This document shows positions 19,412-30,210 of a stretch of DNA of 64,000 nt, piece by piece. Position 1 is the stretch's first letter. Every line of letters begins with the position of its first letter. The notes under the pieces are model-generated. The model saw only the letters and a program-made list of their open reading frames with translations. It made no database searches and was not told where the DNA came from. A program made the translations under genes and the position numbers. Source of the DNA: Sphaerotilus microaerophilus (GTDB lineage: Bacteria > Pseudomonadota > Gammaproteobacteria > Burkholderiales > Burkholderiaceae_C); NCBI RefSeq assembly GCF_023734135.1, contig NZ_AP025730.1, forward strand, positions 1,364,001 through 1,428,000, written 5' to 3'.

Positions 19412-20167
19412 TCAGGCGCACAGCGTCAGGTCGATGGACACGTCCTCCGGCGCGGGCCGCAGGCGGCCATCGGCATCGGCGCGCATCAGCCGCACCGCCA
19501 GCAGCAGCCGGTTGCCGCTGATCTCCGGCACGATGCGCAGCGCCGGGTCGATGCGCAGGCGCACCAGCTGGAAGCTGCGTCCGTTGCCCAGGCTCTGCTG
19601 GTACACGCCGCCACGCACCCGCACCGACTGGGCCGAGCCGGTTTCACGCAGCAGCGCCAGGCAGACCTCCAGCGCTTCGGCCAGCGGGTCGAGCGTGCCG
19701 ACCCAGCGCAGCAGGTCGCCGCGCCGATGTTGCGCGCTCTCCTGTTGCCAGGCGTAGTAGCCGGGCAGGTCGAACTCGCAGGTGCCGCCGGGGATGTTGA
19801 TGCGGCTGCGGATGCCCATCAGCCACTCGTTGTTCGAGAGGCTCGCGCCGGCCTTGCCGGGCAGCGACACGAGGCGCTCGCGCGATTGGTCGAGGCGGCG
19901 GATCGCCAGGTCCAGCGCCGCCTCGGAGATCGACGGGTTGCCGCGGTAGCCCGCCAGCTGCAGGCGCTGGCGGTCGAGTTCGAGCAGCAGGTCGCTCTTG
20001 AGGTCCGCCCGCGAGGCCACGTCCATGACCTCGAACAGCGTGGCCAGTGCGAAGTGGTGGTCCACCGCGTCGTCGCGCGGCAGCAGCAGCGTCAGGCGGC
20101 GGAACAGGTGTTCCAGCCGCAGCATGGTGCGGATGCTCTCGTTGAACGGGTATTCGTAGAAGATCAA
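19412..20167 (-). CDS. zapD: Cell division protein ZapD (FtsZ-bundling factor)
   Basis: Cytoplasmic FtsZ-binding protein that bundles Z-ring filaments through the FtsZ C-terminal peptide. A TTG start at 20167 is preferred: GGGAG lies nine bases upstream, the protein then begins IFYEYPFNESIRTMLRLEHL as in relatives, and the 251 residues match the usual 247-252. Alternative in-frame starts are GTG 20194 and TTG 20227, both without a ribosome-binding site. NNEWLMGIRSRINIPGGTCEFDLP (split around the glycines) is the family's conserved centre. Its partner FtsZ is encoded at 4559-5827. Confidence 0.93.
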   Translation of the reverse strand: MIFYEYPFNESIRTMLRLEHLFRRLTLLLPRDDAVDHHFALATLFEVMDVASRADLKSDLLLELDRQRLQLAGYRGNPSISEAALDLAIRRLDQSRERLVSLPGKAGASLSNNEWLMGIRSRINIPGGTCEFDLPGYYAWQQESAQHRRGDLLRWVGTLDPLAEALEVCLALLRETGSAQSVRVRGGVYQQSLGNGRSFQLVRLRIDPALRIVPEISGNRLLLAVRLMRADADGRLRPAPEDVSIDLTLCA

Positions 20168-20281
20168 GGCAGCGGGCTCCCGCGCTGGCAGCACATCGGG
20201 AAGGGGGTCACAGGGGGTGCGCAGCAATGCCCTGTGGCGACCAGCGGGATTGTTTCACAGCAGTGCAGCGAGCGGCGGCAT

Positions 20282-20905
20282 TCAAGGCGGCAGCGGCCCG
20301 ATCCAGGCCTGCCAGAGGCTGCGCACCTGGGCCTGCAACTGTGCCAGCGTGAGCCCGTCGTTGTAGATCACCGCATCGGCCACCGCGCGCCGGGCGCTGC
20401 GGCTGGCCTGCTGGGCGATCACGCGCTCGACCGCTTCGGCCGTCCAGCCATTGCGCTGCATCACGCGCTGCACCTGGGTGGCCTCGGCGCAGTCGACCAC
20501 CAGCACCCGCTCGACCCGGCCGGCCCAGTGGCGCGACTCGACCAGCAGCGGCACGTCGAAGACGATCGGCGCATCGGCCGGTGCCCGGTCGGCCTCGGCC
20601 TGGGTGGCCACGCCGATCATCGGGTGCAGGATCGCCTCCAGCGCCTTGCGGGCATCCGGGTCGGCAAACACCCGCTCGCGCATATGGGCCCGGTCCAGCG
20701 CGCCGCTGGCATCGATCGCCGCGGCGCCGAATCGCTCGGCAATGGCCGGGATCGCCGCGCCGCCCGGGGCGGTGAGCTCGTGCGCCACCGCGTCGCTGTC
20801 GATCACCCAGGCGCCGAGGTCGCGCAGCAGGTTCGCCACGGTGCTCTTGCCGCTGCCGATGCCGCCGGTCAGGCCGATCTTGCGGATCGTGGGGGCGGCG
20901 CTCAT
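20282..20905 (-). CDS. coaE: Dephospho-CoA kinase
   Basis: Last enzyme of coenzyme A synthesis. The 207 residues start MSAAPTIRKIGLTGGIGSGK with the P-loop GGIGSGKST, then DSDAVAHELTAPGG, DRAHMRERVF, LHPMIG and DVPLLVES. The tail KxRAxx-type lid is seen as QRVMQRNGWTAEAVERVIAQQ. Its ATG overlaps the pilD stop by one base (TGATG), so it is translationally coupled to the pilus genes, the normal arrangement in beta- and gamma-proteobacteria. Confidence 0.97.
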   Translation of the reverse strand: MSAAPTIRKIGLTGGIGSGKSTVANLLRDLGAWVIDSDAVAHELTAPGGAAIPAIAERFGAAAIDASGALDRAHMRERVFADPDARKALEAILHPMIGVATQAEADRAPADAPIVFDVPLLVESRHWAGRVERVLVVDCAEATQVQRVMQRNGWTAEAVERVIAQQASRSARRAVADAVIYNDGLTLAQLQAQVRSLWQAWIGPLPP

Positions 20906-21846
20906 CAGGCCCAGCCCATCCAGCGCATCACGCGCTCCGGCCCGGCCAGCAGCGCGACCAGCCCACCACCGGCCAGGAAGGGGCCGAAGGGCACGTAGCG
21001 ACCCTCGCGCAGCGCACCCGAGAGCTTCATGCCGATGCCCACCACCGCACCGATCACCGAGGCGCCCAGGATCACCGGCAGCAGCATCGTCGGGCCCAGC
21101 CAGGCCCCCAGCGCGGCGAGCAGCTTGAAGTCGCCGCCGCCCATGCCGTCCTTGCCGGTGGTGAGCTTGAACAGCCAGTACACCGACCACAGGCTCAGGT
21201 AGCCGGCCACCGCGCCCCACAGCGCCTCGGCCAGCGGTAGCGTCCAGCCCAGGGCCGCAGCGATCAGCCCGGCCCAGGCCAGCGGCAGGGTCAGGGCATC
21301 GGGCAGCAGCGTGGTGTCCCAGTCGATCAGGCTGGCCGCCAGCAGCACGGCGGCAAAGCCGCACCACAGCAGCGCCACCGGCGCGCCACCGAAGCGGCTG
21401 CCGATCGCCACGAACAGCAGCGCGGTGACCGCCTCGACCAGCGGGTAGCGCACCCCGATCGGTGCCTGGCAGGCCGAGCAGCGCCCGCGCAGGCGCAGCC
21501 AGCCCAGCAGCGGCAGGTTCTCGTGCCAGCGGATCACGTGGCCGCAGTGCGGGCAGCGCGACGCCGGCCGCGCCAGGCCCAGCGGTGTGAGGCCGGAGAG
21601 GGCCTTGGTCAGGGTGGCTGCCATCGCTGCCATGCCGGCCGCCGGCTCGGCGCCGAGCACGCGGCGGTGCCCGTCCTCGTCGGCGAGCTGGTGCGACACC
21701 TCGCTCCACCACTGCCGCTCCATCATCAGCGGCAGGCGGTGCACGACCACGTTCAGGAAGCTGCCGATGCACAGGCCCAGCAGCGCCAGGCCCAGCGGAT
21801 GACTCAGCGCGGCCAGCGCGCCCTGCAGATCAATGACCATCAACAT
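20905..21846 (-). CDS. pilD: Type IV prepilin peptidase / N-methyltransferase PilD
   Basis: Inner-membrane aspartyl protease that cleaves and N-methylates prepilins and pseudopilins. The start is placed at ATG 21846 (ATG 21840 is equally possible); about 313 residues. The zinc-binding tetracysteine domain is present as CPHCGHVI and CSACQAPIGVRYPLVE, and both catalytic aspartates occur in SLIDWDTTLLPD and GMGGGDFKLLAALGAWLG. Several hydrophobic helices alternate with short loops. It is read after pilC and before coaE; a strong hairpin element lies between pilC and this gene and may reduce read-through. Confidence 0.95.
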   Translation of the reverse strand: MLMVIDLQGALAALSHPLGLALLGLCIGSFLNVVVHRLPLMMERQWWSEVSHQLADEDGHRRVLGAEPAAGMAAMAATLTKALSGLTPLGLARPASRCPHCGHVIRWHENLPLLGWLRLRGRCSACQAPIGVRYPLVEAVTALLFVAIGSRFGGAPVALLWCGFAAVLLAASLIDWDTTLLPDALTLPLAWAGLIAAALGWTLPLAEALWGAVAGYLSLWSVYWLFKLTTGKDGMGGGDFKLLAALGAWLGPTMLLPVILGASVIGAVVGIGMKLSGALREGRYVPFGPFLAGGGLVALLAGPERVMRWMGWA

Positions 21847-21890
21847 CTCAAAGGCGACTGCCGGGGGTTGCGTTGCTGCCCATTCAAGCG

Positions 21891-21942
21891 GCAACCGTGG
21901 ATCCGGCTTTGCCGGTCCACTGGTTGCGCCCCCTTGAGGGGG
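21891..21942. repeat. Double hairpin element between pilC and pilD
   Basis: The first hairpin spans 21891-21927: GCAACC, GTGGA and CCGGC pair with GCCGG, TCCAC and GGTTGC around a TTT loop, sixteen pairs with two single-base bulges. The second, CCCCCT TG AGGGGG, covers 21929-21942. The arrangement looks like a dispersed extragenic palindromic element of the kind common in related genomes (recollection; only this copy is seen here). It may attenuate or stabilise the pilC-pilD transcript. Confidence 0.55.
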
Positions 21943-21972
21943 AGCGGCGTGAGTCGCTACGGGGGTGGGTGA

Positions 21973-23199
21973 TCAGACGACTTGACCCAGTTTGAAGATC
22001 GGCAGGTACATCGAGACGACGATGCCGCCGATGATGGTGCCCAGCACGACGATGATGATCGGCTCCATCAGCGTGGACAGGCCCTTGACCGCCTCGTCCA
22101 CCTCCTGCTCGTAGAAGTCCGCCACCTTGCCCAGCATCTGGTCCAGCGAGCCGGACTCCTCGCCGATCGAGCTCATCTGCAGCACCATGTTCGGGAAGAT
22201 GCCGGTGGCCTGCATCGAGGCGGTGAGCGCCGTGCCGCTGGAGACGTCGCGCTGGATCTGCTCGGTGGCCGAAGTGAACACCGCGTTGCCGGCGGCGCCG
22301 CCCACCGAGTCCAGCGCCTCGACCAGCGGCACGCCGGCGGCGAACATGGTCGACAGCGTGCGCGACCAGCGCGCCACCGCCGCCTTGTGCACCAGCGGCC
22401 CGAAGATCGGCACCTTCAGCAGCAGCCGGTCCATGCTCATCTGCATCTTCGGCGAACGCCTCCAACTCTCCAGCAGCGTGTACACGCCCATGCCGATGCC
22501 GCCGAAGATCAGCAGCCAGTATTGGACGAAGAACTCCGAGATCGCGATGACGATCAGCGTGGGCAGTGGCAGGTCGGCGCCGAAGGACTGGAAGATCTCC
22601 TTGAATGAGGGGATCACGAAGATCATGATCACCGCCACCACCACGAAGGCCACCACCAGCACCGCCACCGGGTAGATCAGTGCCGAGCGGATCTTGTTCT
22701 GCAGCTCGATGGTCTTTTCCTGGTAGACCGCCAGGCGCTCCAGCAGAGTTTCCAGGATACCGGCGGCCTCGCCCGCCTCGACCAGGTTGCAGTACAGCGC
22801 ATCGAACTGCATCGGGTGCTTGCGAAACGCCGCTGACAGGCTGGTGCCGGTCTCCACGTCGGAGCGGATGTCGGTGAGCATGCGCGTCAGCCGCGGGTTC
22901 GGGCTGCCGCGCGCCACGATGTCGAAGGACTGCAGCAGCGGCACGCCGGCCTTGAGCATCGTGGCCAGCTGGCGCGTGAACACGGCGATGTCCTTGCCCT
23001 TGATCGACTTGCCGCCGGAGGTGCGGCGCTTCTTGACCTTGCTGACCAGGATGCCCTGGCGGCGCAGGCTGGCGCTGACCATGGCCTCGCCACCCGCGCG
23101 CAGCTCGCCGCGCACCGCCTTGCCGTTGCGGTCCCGGCCTTCCCATTCGAAGACGTATTCCTTGATCTTCTTCGCCGCCGGTGCAGCTGCTGTGGCCAT
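21973..23199 (-). CDS. pilC: Type IV pilus inner-membrane platform protein PilC
   Basis: Polytopic membrane protein of the GspF/PilC family on which the assembly ATPase acts. The 408 residues hold two repeated T2SF domains, each with a helical cytoplasmic part (FTRQLATMLKAGVPLLQSF and WSRTLSTMFAAGVPLVEAL) followed by membrane helices, and end in a transmembrane segment GGIVVSMYLPIFKLGQVV. Family signatures NLVEAGEAAGILE and QMSSIGEESGSLDQML are clear. It lies 96 bases after pilB and upstream of pilD. Confidence 0.97.
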   Translation of the reverse strand: MATAAAPAAKKIKEYVFEWEGRDRNGKAVRGELRAGGEAMVSASLRRQGILVSKVKKRRTSGGKSIKGKDIAVFTRQLATMLKAGVPLLQSFDIVARGSPNPRLTRMLTDIRSDVETGTSLSAAFRKHPMQFDALYCNLVEAGEAAGILETLLERLAVYQEKTIELQNKIRSALIYPVAVLVVAFVVVAVIMIFVIPSFKEIFQSFGADLPLPTLIVIAISEFFVQYWLLIFGGIGMGVYTLLESWRRSPKMQMSMDRLLLKVPIFGPLVHKAAVARWSRTLSTMFAAGVPLVEALDSVGGAAGNAVFTSATEQIQRDVSSGTALTASMQATGIFPNMVLQMSSIGEESGSLDQMLGKVADFYEQEVDEAVKGLSTLMEPIIIVVLGTIIGGIVVSMYLPIFKLGQVV

Positions 23200-23295
23200 T
23201 GAGCCTCCGAAAATTGATGCGGGCGAGGTCGCCGTGCCCTCGGGGCGGCGCGCCGCTCGTTGCCGGCGGTTGACCGCCGGCTGCGCTTGCCGTGC

Positions 23296-25020
<1,725 letters not shown>

Positions 25021-25265
25021 GTTGGAGTCAGGGCGGTACGAAACGAGCTGGGATGGGGGCGCAGAGGCTGGGAAGGTGGCCCACGTGGGGCGCCGTAAAT
25101 TGTGGCACGCAAGCCCGCGCCCGGGGGATCATTCCGGCGTTGCCAGGCTGCGGTACCGGGGCCAGCACGTCCACGCGGCGCCGGCATGGCGCTTCGGGCC
25201 TGCATTTGCTTGCAAATTGCCGCGACCTGTCACAGCCGCGGGGCCGATCCGGCCCTGGGCGCGCC

Positions 25266-25293
25266 CTTGAAATCCGCGCAGGCAGCGCCATTT
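25266..25293 (+). promoter_or_regulatory. Sigma-32 heat-shock promoter of htpG
   Basis: CTTGAAA (25266-25272) and CGCCATTT (25286-25293) are separated by 13 bases. They match the sigma-32 elements CTTGAAA and CCCCATnT at all but one position. The 338-base gap between pilB and htpG holds no gene; this promoter lies about 65 bases before the htpG ATG. Nothing else in the gap was recognised except space for the divergent pilB promoter. Confidence 0.85.
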
Positions 25294-25358
25294 CCCGGCC
25301 ATCGTCGTTTCCGCCCTCCTTTCCTTTTCTTTTGTTCATTCCCAGAAAGCCACCGACC

Positions 25359-27251
25359 ATGACGAAGCAGACCCTGTCGTTCCAGGCCGAAGTGAAGCAG
25401 CTGCTGCACCTCGTCACCCACTCGCTGTACTCCAACAAGGAGATCTTCCTGCGCGAGCTGATCTCCAACGCCTCGGACGCCTGCGACAAGCTGCGCTTCG
25501 AGGCGCTGAACAACGCCGGCCTGTTCGAGGACCAGCCCAACCTTGAAGTGCGGGTGAGCTACGACAAGTTGGCGCGCCGCATCGTCATCAGCGACAACGG
25601 CATCGGCCTGTCGGCGCAGGAGGCCATCGACCACCTGGGCACCATCGCCAAGAGCGGCACCAAGGAGTTCATGGCGGCGCTGGAAGGCGACAAGAAGAAG
25701 GACGCCAACCTGATCGGCCAGTTCGGCGTGGGCTTCTACTCGGGCTACATCGTGGCCGACCGCATCACGGTGGAATCGCGCCGCGCCGGCCTGCCGCAGG
25801 GCGAGGGCGTGCGCTGGAGCAGCGAGGGCACCGGGGACTTCGAGGTCGAGACCATCACCCGCGAGCAGCGCGGCACCGACGTCATCCTGCACCTGCGCGA
25901 GGGCGAGGACGAGTTCCTCTCCACCTGGAAGATCAAGTCGGTCATCTCCAAGTACTCCGACCACATCTCCCTGCCCATCCTGATGCGCAAGGAGACCTGG
26001 GACGCCGAGAAGAGCGAGAACGTCATCTCCGACGAGTGGGAGACCGTCAACAAGGCCGCCGCGCTGTGGACCCGCAGCAAGAGCGACGTGACGGACGCCG
26101 AGTACAAGGCCTTCTACGAGCAGCTGACCTACGACCAGACCGCCCCGCTGGCCTACACGCACAACCGCGTCGAAGGCCGCAGCGAGTACACCCAGCTGCT
26201 CTACATCCCGGCCAAGGCGCCCTTCGACCTGTGGAACCGCGACAAGCGCGGCGGCGTGAAGCTGTACGTCAAGCGCGTGTTCATCATGGACGACGCCGAG
26301 GCGCTGATGCCGGTCTACCTGCGCTTCGTCAAGGGCGTGATCGACTCGGCCGACCTGCCGCTGAACGTCAGCCGCGAGCTGCTGCAGGAAAGCCGCGACG
26401 TGAAGGCGATCCGCGAGGGCTCGACCAAGCGGGTGCTGTCGATGCTCGAATCGCTGGCCGACAGCGAGAGCGCTGACGACAAGGCCAAGTACGCCGAGTT
26501 CTGGAAGCAGTTTGGCGCCGTGCTCAAGGAGGGCATCGGCGAGGACCACGCCAACCAGGAGCGCCTGGCCAAGCTGCTGCGCTTTGCCTCCACCCAGGCG
26601 GACGAGGGCGTGTCCTTCGCTGACTACGTGTCGCGCATGAAGGAAGGCCAGGAGGCGATCTACTACATCACCGCCGACACCCTGGCTGCCGCCAAGAACA
26701 GCCCGCAGCTGGAGATCTTCCGCAAGAAGGGCATCGAGGTGCTGCTGCTGACCGACCGCGTCGACGAGTGGATGCTCAGTCACCTCTACGAGTTCGAGGG
26801 CAAGTCGCTGCAGAGCGTGGCCAAGGGCGCCGTCGACCTCGGCAAGCTGCAGGACGAGGAAGAGAAGAAGCAGGCCGAAGCGGCCGCCGAGTCCTTCAAG
26901 CCGACGCTGGAGCGCATCAAGGCCGCGCTGGGCGACCGTGCCAAGGACGTGCGCGTGACCACCCGACTGGTGGACTCGCCGGCCTGCCTGGTCACCGAAG
27001 AGGGTGACATGAGCGGCCACCTGGCGCGCCTGCTCAAGCAGGCCGGCCAGAGCGCACCGGCTTCGCAGCCGATCCTGGAGGTCAATGCCGAGCATGCGCT
27101 GGTGAAGAAGCTGGCCGCGCTGCCGGAGGGCGCGGCGCCCTTCGACGACCTGGCGCAGGTGCTGTTCGACAACGCCCTGCTGGCCGAAGGCGGCCAGCTG
27201 GAAGATCCGGCCGCGCACGTGCGCCGCATCCAGGCGCTGATCCTGGGCTGA
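25359..27251 (+). CDS. htpG: Molecular chaperone HtpG (Hsp90)
   Basis: Dimeric cytosolic Hsp90 ATPase. The ATG at 25359 gives [20 protein letters not shown] and 630 residues; the open frame upstream belongs to the leader. GHKL ATP-site motifs are [46 protein letters not shown] and [15 protein letters not shown]. The middle domain has [15 protein letters not shown] with the catalytic arginine. Its sigma-32 promoter implies heat-shock control. It is monocistronic; a hairpin follows the stop. Confidence 0.98.
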   Translation: MTKQTLSFQAEVKQLLHLVTHSLYSNKEIFLRELISNASDACDKLRFEALNNAGLFEDQPNLEVRVSYDKLARRIVISDNGIGLSAQEAIDHLGTIAKSGTKEFMAALEGDKKKDANLIGQFGVGFYSGYIVADRITVESRRAGLPQGEGVRWSSEGTGDFEVETITREQRGTDVILHLREGEDEFLSTWKIKSVISKYSDHISLPILMRKETWDAEKSENVISDEWETVNKAAALWTRSKSDVTDAEYKAFYEQLTYDQTAPLAYTHNRVEGRSEYTQLLYIPAKAPFDLWNRDKRGGVKLYVKRVFIMDDAEALMPVYLRFVKGVIDSADLPLNVSRELLQESRDVKAIREGSTKRVLSMLESLADSESADDKAKYAEFWKQFGAVLKEGIGEDHANQERLAKLLRFASTQADEGVSFADYVSRMKEGQEAIYYITADTLAAAKNSPQLEIFRKKGIEVLLLTDRVDEWMLSHLYEFEGKSLQSVAKGAVDLGKLQDEEEKKQAEAAAESFKPTLERIKAALGDRAKDVRVTTRLVDSPACLVTEEGDMSGHLARLLKQAGQSAPASQPILEVNAEHALVKKLAALPEGAAPFDDLAQVLFDNALLAEGGQLEDPAAHVRRIQALILG

Positions 27252-27270
27252 GGCTCCCTGCCAACGCCTG

Positions 27271-27301
27271 GTGCGGCCTGCTCCTGTGGATCGGGCCGCA
27301 C
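27271..27301 (+). terminator. Hairpin after htpG
   Basis: GTGCGGCC (27271-27278) pairs with GGCCGCAC (27294-27301) around a 15-base loop, 20 bases after the htpG stop. A second short hairpin GCCCTGC GT GCAGGGC follows at 27334-27349 and is trailed by TTTG. Neither has a strong U tract, so termination may be inefficient. The remaining bases up to the V4R gene at 27499 show nothing recognisable. Confidence 0.4.
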
Positions 27302-27498
27302 AGGCAAGCGCCCACTTTGCACGCTGCACCCCTGCCCTGCGTGCAGGGCTTTGACCCTCGTCATTGAGCACCGACATGTGCGGCGGTGCTGTGCAGGCCG
27401 GGCACTAGCATGGCCCGGCCGATCGGATCCGGGCACGGCCATGGGGGTGCGTCGAGGGGTCCGGGCGGTCGCACTCCGGCCAGCCTGCGCCGCCCGCC

Positions 27499-27951
27499 AT
27501 GAATCCCGTCGAACTGCACAACGCGCTGCAAATCCACCGCCCCGTCCTCGGCGATACCGTCGGGCTCGCGCTGTTCCGCCTCGTCCGCCTGGTGGCGATG
27601 GAGGACATCCTGGGGGCCGGCGCCTCGGCCGTCACCTACTACGCCGGCAAGAAGCTCGGCCGCGAGCTGGGGCTGACCAAGCTCGATGACTTCCTGGCCC
27701 TGTGCGACCAGCTGAAGATCGGGCTGATCAAGATCCCGACCCTGACCGATCACCTCATCCACGTCGACGTCTGCGAGTGCGTCACCTGCTCGGGCATGAC
27801 GCCGGTGGGGCGGGTGCTCTGCCACTTCGAGGGCGGGCTGATCGCGGGCGCCGTCGGCTCGATCCTGAAGAAGGACGTGCAGGCCCGCGAGGTGAGCTGC
27901 ATCGGCGGGCTGGGCAATGCGACCTGCGGTTTCGACCTCGTGATTCCCTGA
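27499..27951 (+). CDS. Stand-alone V4R (4-vinyl reductase) domain protein
   Basis: A 150-residue single-domain protein of the V4R/methanogen-related small-molecule-binding family. The C-terminal core CHFEGGLIAGAVGSILKKDV and EVSCIGGLGNATCGFDLV is the domain hallmark, and VDVCECVTCSGM supplies further cysteines. V4R domains occur in bacteriochlorophyll protein BchJ and as ligand sensors in XylR/DmpR-type regulators; here no effector domain is attached and no operon partner is adjacent. So it may bind a hydrocarbon or a metal, but this is unproven. Confidence 0.85.
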   Translation: MNPVELHNALQIHRPVLGDTVGLALFRLVRLVAMEDILGAGASAVTYYAGKKLGRELGLTKLDDFLALCDQLKIGLIKIPTLTDHLIHVDVCECVTCSGMTPVGRVLCHFEGGLIAGAVGSILKKDVQAREVSCIGGLGNATCGFDLVIP

Positions 27952-27990
27952 GCCAGCTGACGCCGTCGGTGCGGCCAACGCCGCGGCGGC

Positions 27991-29067
27991 TCAGGCCACC
28001 AGTGGCGGTGCGTCGATGGCGTCGATCTGCTCGCGCAGCAGCATGGCCTGCTGGTCCCAGTAGGCCGGGCTCTCGAATGACGGAAACGCGATCGGGAAGG
28101 CCGGGTCGTCCCAGCGCCGCGCGATCCACACGCTGTGCTGCAGGACGCGCAGCGTGCGCAGCGGCTCGATCAGCGCCAGCTCGCGGCGGTCGAACTCGCG
28201 CATCGACTCATAGCCGTCCAGCAGCGCGCCCAACTGGGCCTGCATCTCGGGGCGGTCACCGCCCAGCAGCATCCACAGGTCCTGCACCGCCGGGCCGTTG
28301 ACCGCGTCGTCCAGGTCGACGAAATGCGGACCATCGGGCGTCCACAGCAGGTTGCCGATGTGGCAGTCGCCGTGCAGGCGCAGCAGCTGGAGCTGGCCGT
28401 GGCGGGCAAAGGCGGCATCCACGGCGGCCAGCGCGGCCTGTGCCGCCTCGTGCCAGCGGCTGCGCACCGTGGGCGGCAGCAGGTCCTGGTCGAGCAGCCA
28501 GGCAAGTGAGGCGCGTGCTGGCCCGGTGCCGGCCAACGTCGGCCGGTGGACGAAGGGTCGGCGCTGGCCGACCGCGTGCAGCCGGGCCAGGAAGCGGCCG
28601 ATCCACTCCAGCACCTGCGGGTCTTCCAGCTCCGGCGCACGGCCGCCGCAGCGCGGGCTGGCGGCGTAGCGCCACGGTCCGCGCTGGGCCAGCGTGGGCG
28701 GCTCGCCGACCAGGCGCACATCGTCAGCGGCCACGCTCAGGGCCAGGGGCGGCACCGCCGGCACTTCGGCGGCGGCCAGTTCGAGCGCGAAGCCATGCTC
28801 TTCGAGGATCTGCGCATCGCTCCAGCGCCCGGCGCGGTAGAACTTGGCCACCACCACCGGGCCACCCGTGGGGTGGGGGTCCTCCAGGTGCACCTGGAAG
28901 ACGCGGTTCTCGTAGGAGTTGAGCTGCAGGATGCGGCCGTCGCCGCGCAGGCCCGCCGCGTCCAGCGCGTCGAGCACCTCGTGCGGCGTCAGGCCGGCAT
29001 AGGGCTGGCCTGACAGGGCGTCTGGTGGCGGGGCAAGGGCGTGCGCGTCGGAAGTCATCCGACGCAT
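27991..29067 (-). CDS. srkA: Stress response kinase A (YihE-type Ser/Thr kinase)
   Basis: Aminoglycoside-phosphotransferase-fold protein kinase of the RdoA/YihE family, which counteracts toxin-mediated stress death in E. coli. Of 358 residues, the N-lobe shows LNSYENRVFQV and VVAKFYRAGRWSDAQILEEH, carrying the ATP-binding lysine, and the C-lobe LRLHGDCHIGNLLW with catalytic Asp and FVDLDDAVNGPAVQDLWML with the metal Asp. ATG 29058 is a possible alternative start three codons in. It converges with the V4R gene. Confidence 0.92.
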   Translation of the reverse strand: MRRMTSDAHALAPPPDALSGQPYAGLTPHEVLDALDAAGLRGDGRILQLNSYENRVFQVHLEDPHPTGGPVVVAKFYRAGRWSDAQILEEHGFALELAAAEVPAVPPLALSVAADDVRLVGEPPTLAQRGPWRYAASPRCGGRAPELEDPQVLEWIGRFLARLHAVGQRRPFVHRPTLAGTGPARASLAWLLDQDLLPPTVRSRWHEAAQAALAAVDAAFARHGQLQLLRLHGDCHIGNLLWTPDGPHFVDLDDAVNGPAVQDLWMLLGGDRPEMQAQLGALLDGYESMREFDRRELALIEPLRTLRVLQHSVWIARRWDDPAFPIAFPSFESPAYWDQQAMLLREQIDAIDAPPLVA

Positions 29068-29118
29068 CCTAGACCAGTGGCGTGATCGTGATGTGCTCGC
29101 GCCGCTGGGGCGGCCGCG

Positions 29119-29943
29119 TCAGCGCCGGCCGATGATGTTGGCGCCGAGGTCGTCCTCGCCGGGCAGCTTGCCCGCTGGCCCGCCGGCCGGGGCATGGCGG
29201 GCCGCCACGGACGGGCGGCGCGGGCCGGAGTCGAGCGGCGAGCGGCGCTCGGTGGCCGCTGCGCTCGGGGTGGCCTGCTCGCTGAAGGTGTCGCGCTGGC
29301 TGTCCGGGGCGAAGAAGGAGTCCTGCGCATAGCCGGATTCGTACCACTGCGTCTCGCGTTCGCCGCGCGGATCACGCACCGCATGGGCCAGCGTGCTGCG
29401 GCGCTCGGCCAGGTCCTGCACGTGGGGGGGCACCAGCGGGCGCGACATCTCGCCCTGCTGCGGCACCAGCAGCTGCAGCTCGGCGGCGGTGGGCAGCTGG
29501 TCGCTGCGGCACTTCACGTAGCGGATGCGGCAGGCTTCCAGCACCGACTGCTTGATCGTGGCGACCCGCTTGGCGGTGGGGCGCGAGGCCTTCTCGATGT
29601 CCAGCGCAGCCAGCACGCGGCCGTTCTCGGCGCACACGACGAAGCTCACGTGGATCGGTCCCAGCAGCTTGAACCAGTAGCCCAGATCGTTGCGGTCCAT
29701 CGGCTGGCAGAAGCGCACCAGTGGCAGCTTGGCCAGGATGGTGTGGTGCGGCAGCGCGGCGCGCAGCTGGCGGTACAGCGCGCGTTCCTCGGCCGAGAAG
29801 ATGGAGCGCTGGATCAGCGGCCACTCCTCGGGCAGTTCGGTTTCTCCGGCCTTGCCGGGTGCGCCGCGCCGCATGGCCAGCACGACCAGGCCGGCGACCA
29901 CGGCAGCCGCGGCGACGGCGAAGATCCAGGCGGGAATGGACAT
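29119..29943 (-). CDS. Membrane-anchored DUF2726 protein
   Basis: A protein of 274 residues starting at ATG 29943 (MSIPAWIFAVAAAAVVAGLV), giving one N-terminal membrane helix. The DUF2726 domain at about residues 40-160 includes LLGPIHVSFVVCAENGRVLAALDIEK-type sequence (continuous in the gene) and CRIRYVKCRSDQLPT. DUF2726 is related to nuclease folds but has no assigned role. The last 90 residues are low-complexity and probably disordered, ending GEDDLGANIIGRR. It is transcribed towards srkA, 51 bases upstream of that gene's start, and the two may share a transcript. Confidence 0.75.
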   Translation of the reverse strand: MSIPAWIFAVAAAAVVAGLVVLAMRRGAPGKAGETELPEEWPLIQRSIFSAEERALYRQLRAALPHHTILAKLPLVRFCQPMDRNDLGYWFKLLGPIHVSFVVCAENGRVLAALDIEKASRPTAKRVATIKQSVLEACRIRYVKCRSDQLPTAAELQLLVPQQGEMSRPLVPPHVQDLAERRSTLAHAVRDPRGERETQWYESGYAQDSFFAPDSQRDTFSEQATPSAAATERRSPLDSGPRRPSVAARHAPAGGPAGKLPGEDDLGANIIGRR

Positions 29944-30164
29944 GGTGATGGGGGTTCCAAAGGTTGGTGACACCGGGGGTTGCCAGAGGTCATCGGCAAT
30001 TTCGGCGTTTCACTTCGGGTTGCATCCTACGAAAGTTTGTAACTACTTGTGAATCCCTGGGCTGAGTGCGATGAAGGGCCATCCAGGCCGCCCGAATGCG
30101 AAATCGGCCGCCAACGTCGGGTGGACCGGGGTTCTGCCAGGCGCTGAAGCGGCAGCAAACCAGC

Positions 30165-30192
30165 AAAAAGGCCACCGCGAGGGTGGCCTTTT
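30165..30192 (-). terminator. Intrinsic terminator of the GNAT gene
   Basis: GGCCACC (30170-30176) pairs with GGTGGCC (30182-30188) around a five-base loop. It is flanked by AAAAA on the left and TTTT on the right, so it can work in both directions. On the minus strand it ends in TTTTT, 19 bases beyond the acetyltransferase stop. This is the best intrinsic terminator in the window. The rest of the 267-base gap up to the DUF2726 gene shows nothing else. Confidence 0.88.
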
Positions 30193-30210
30193 ATCGGGGG
30201 ATGGGGGCGC

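Noticed and set aside
25230..27377. 715-codon open frame antisense to htpG
   Set aside because: No family motif, biased composition, and it spans the htpG start and its promoter; third-position GC bias explains the lack of stops.
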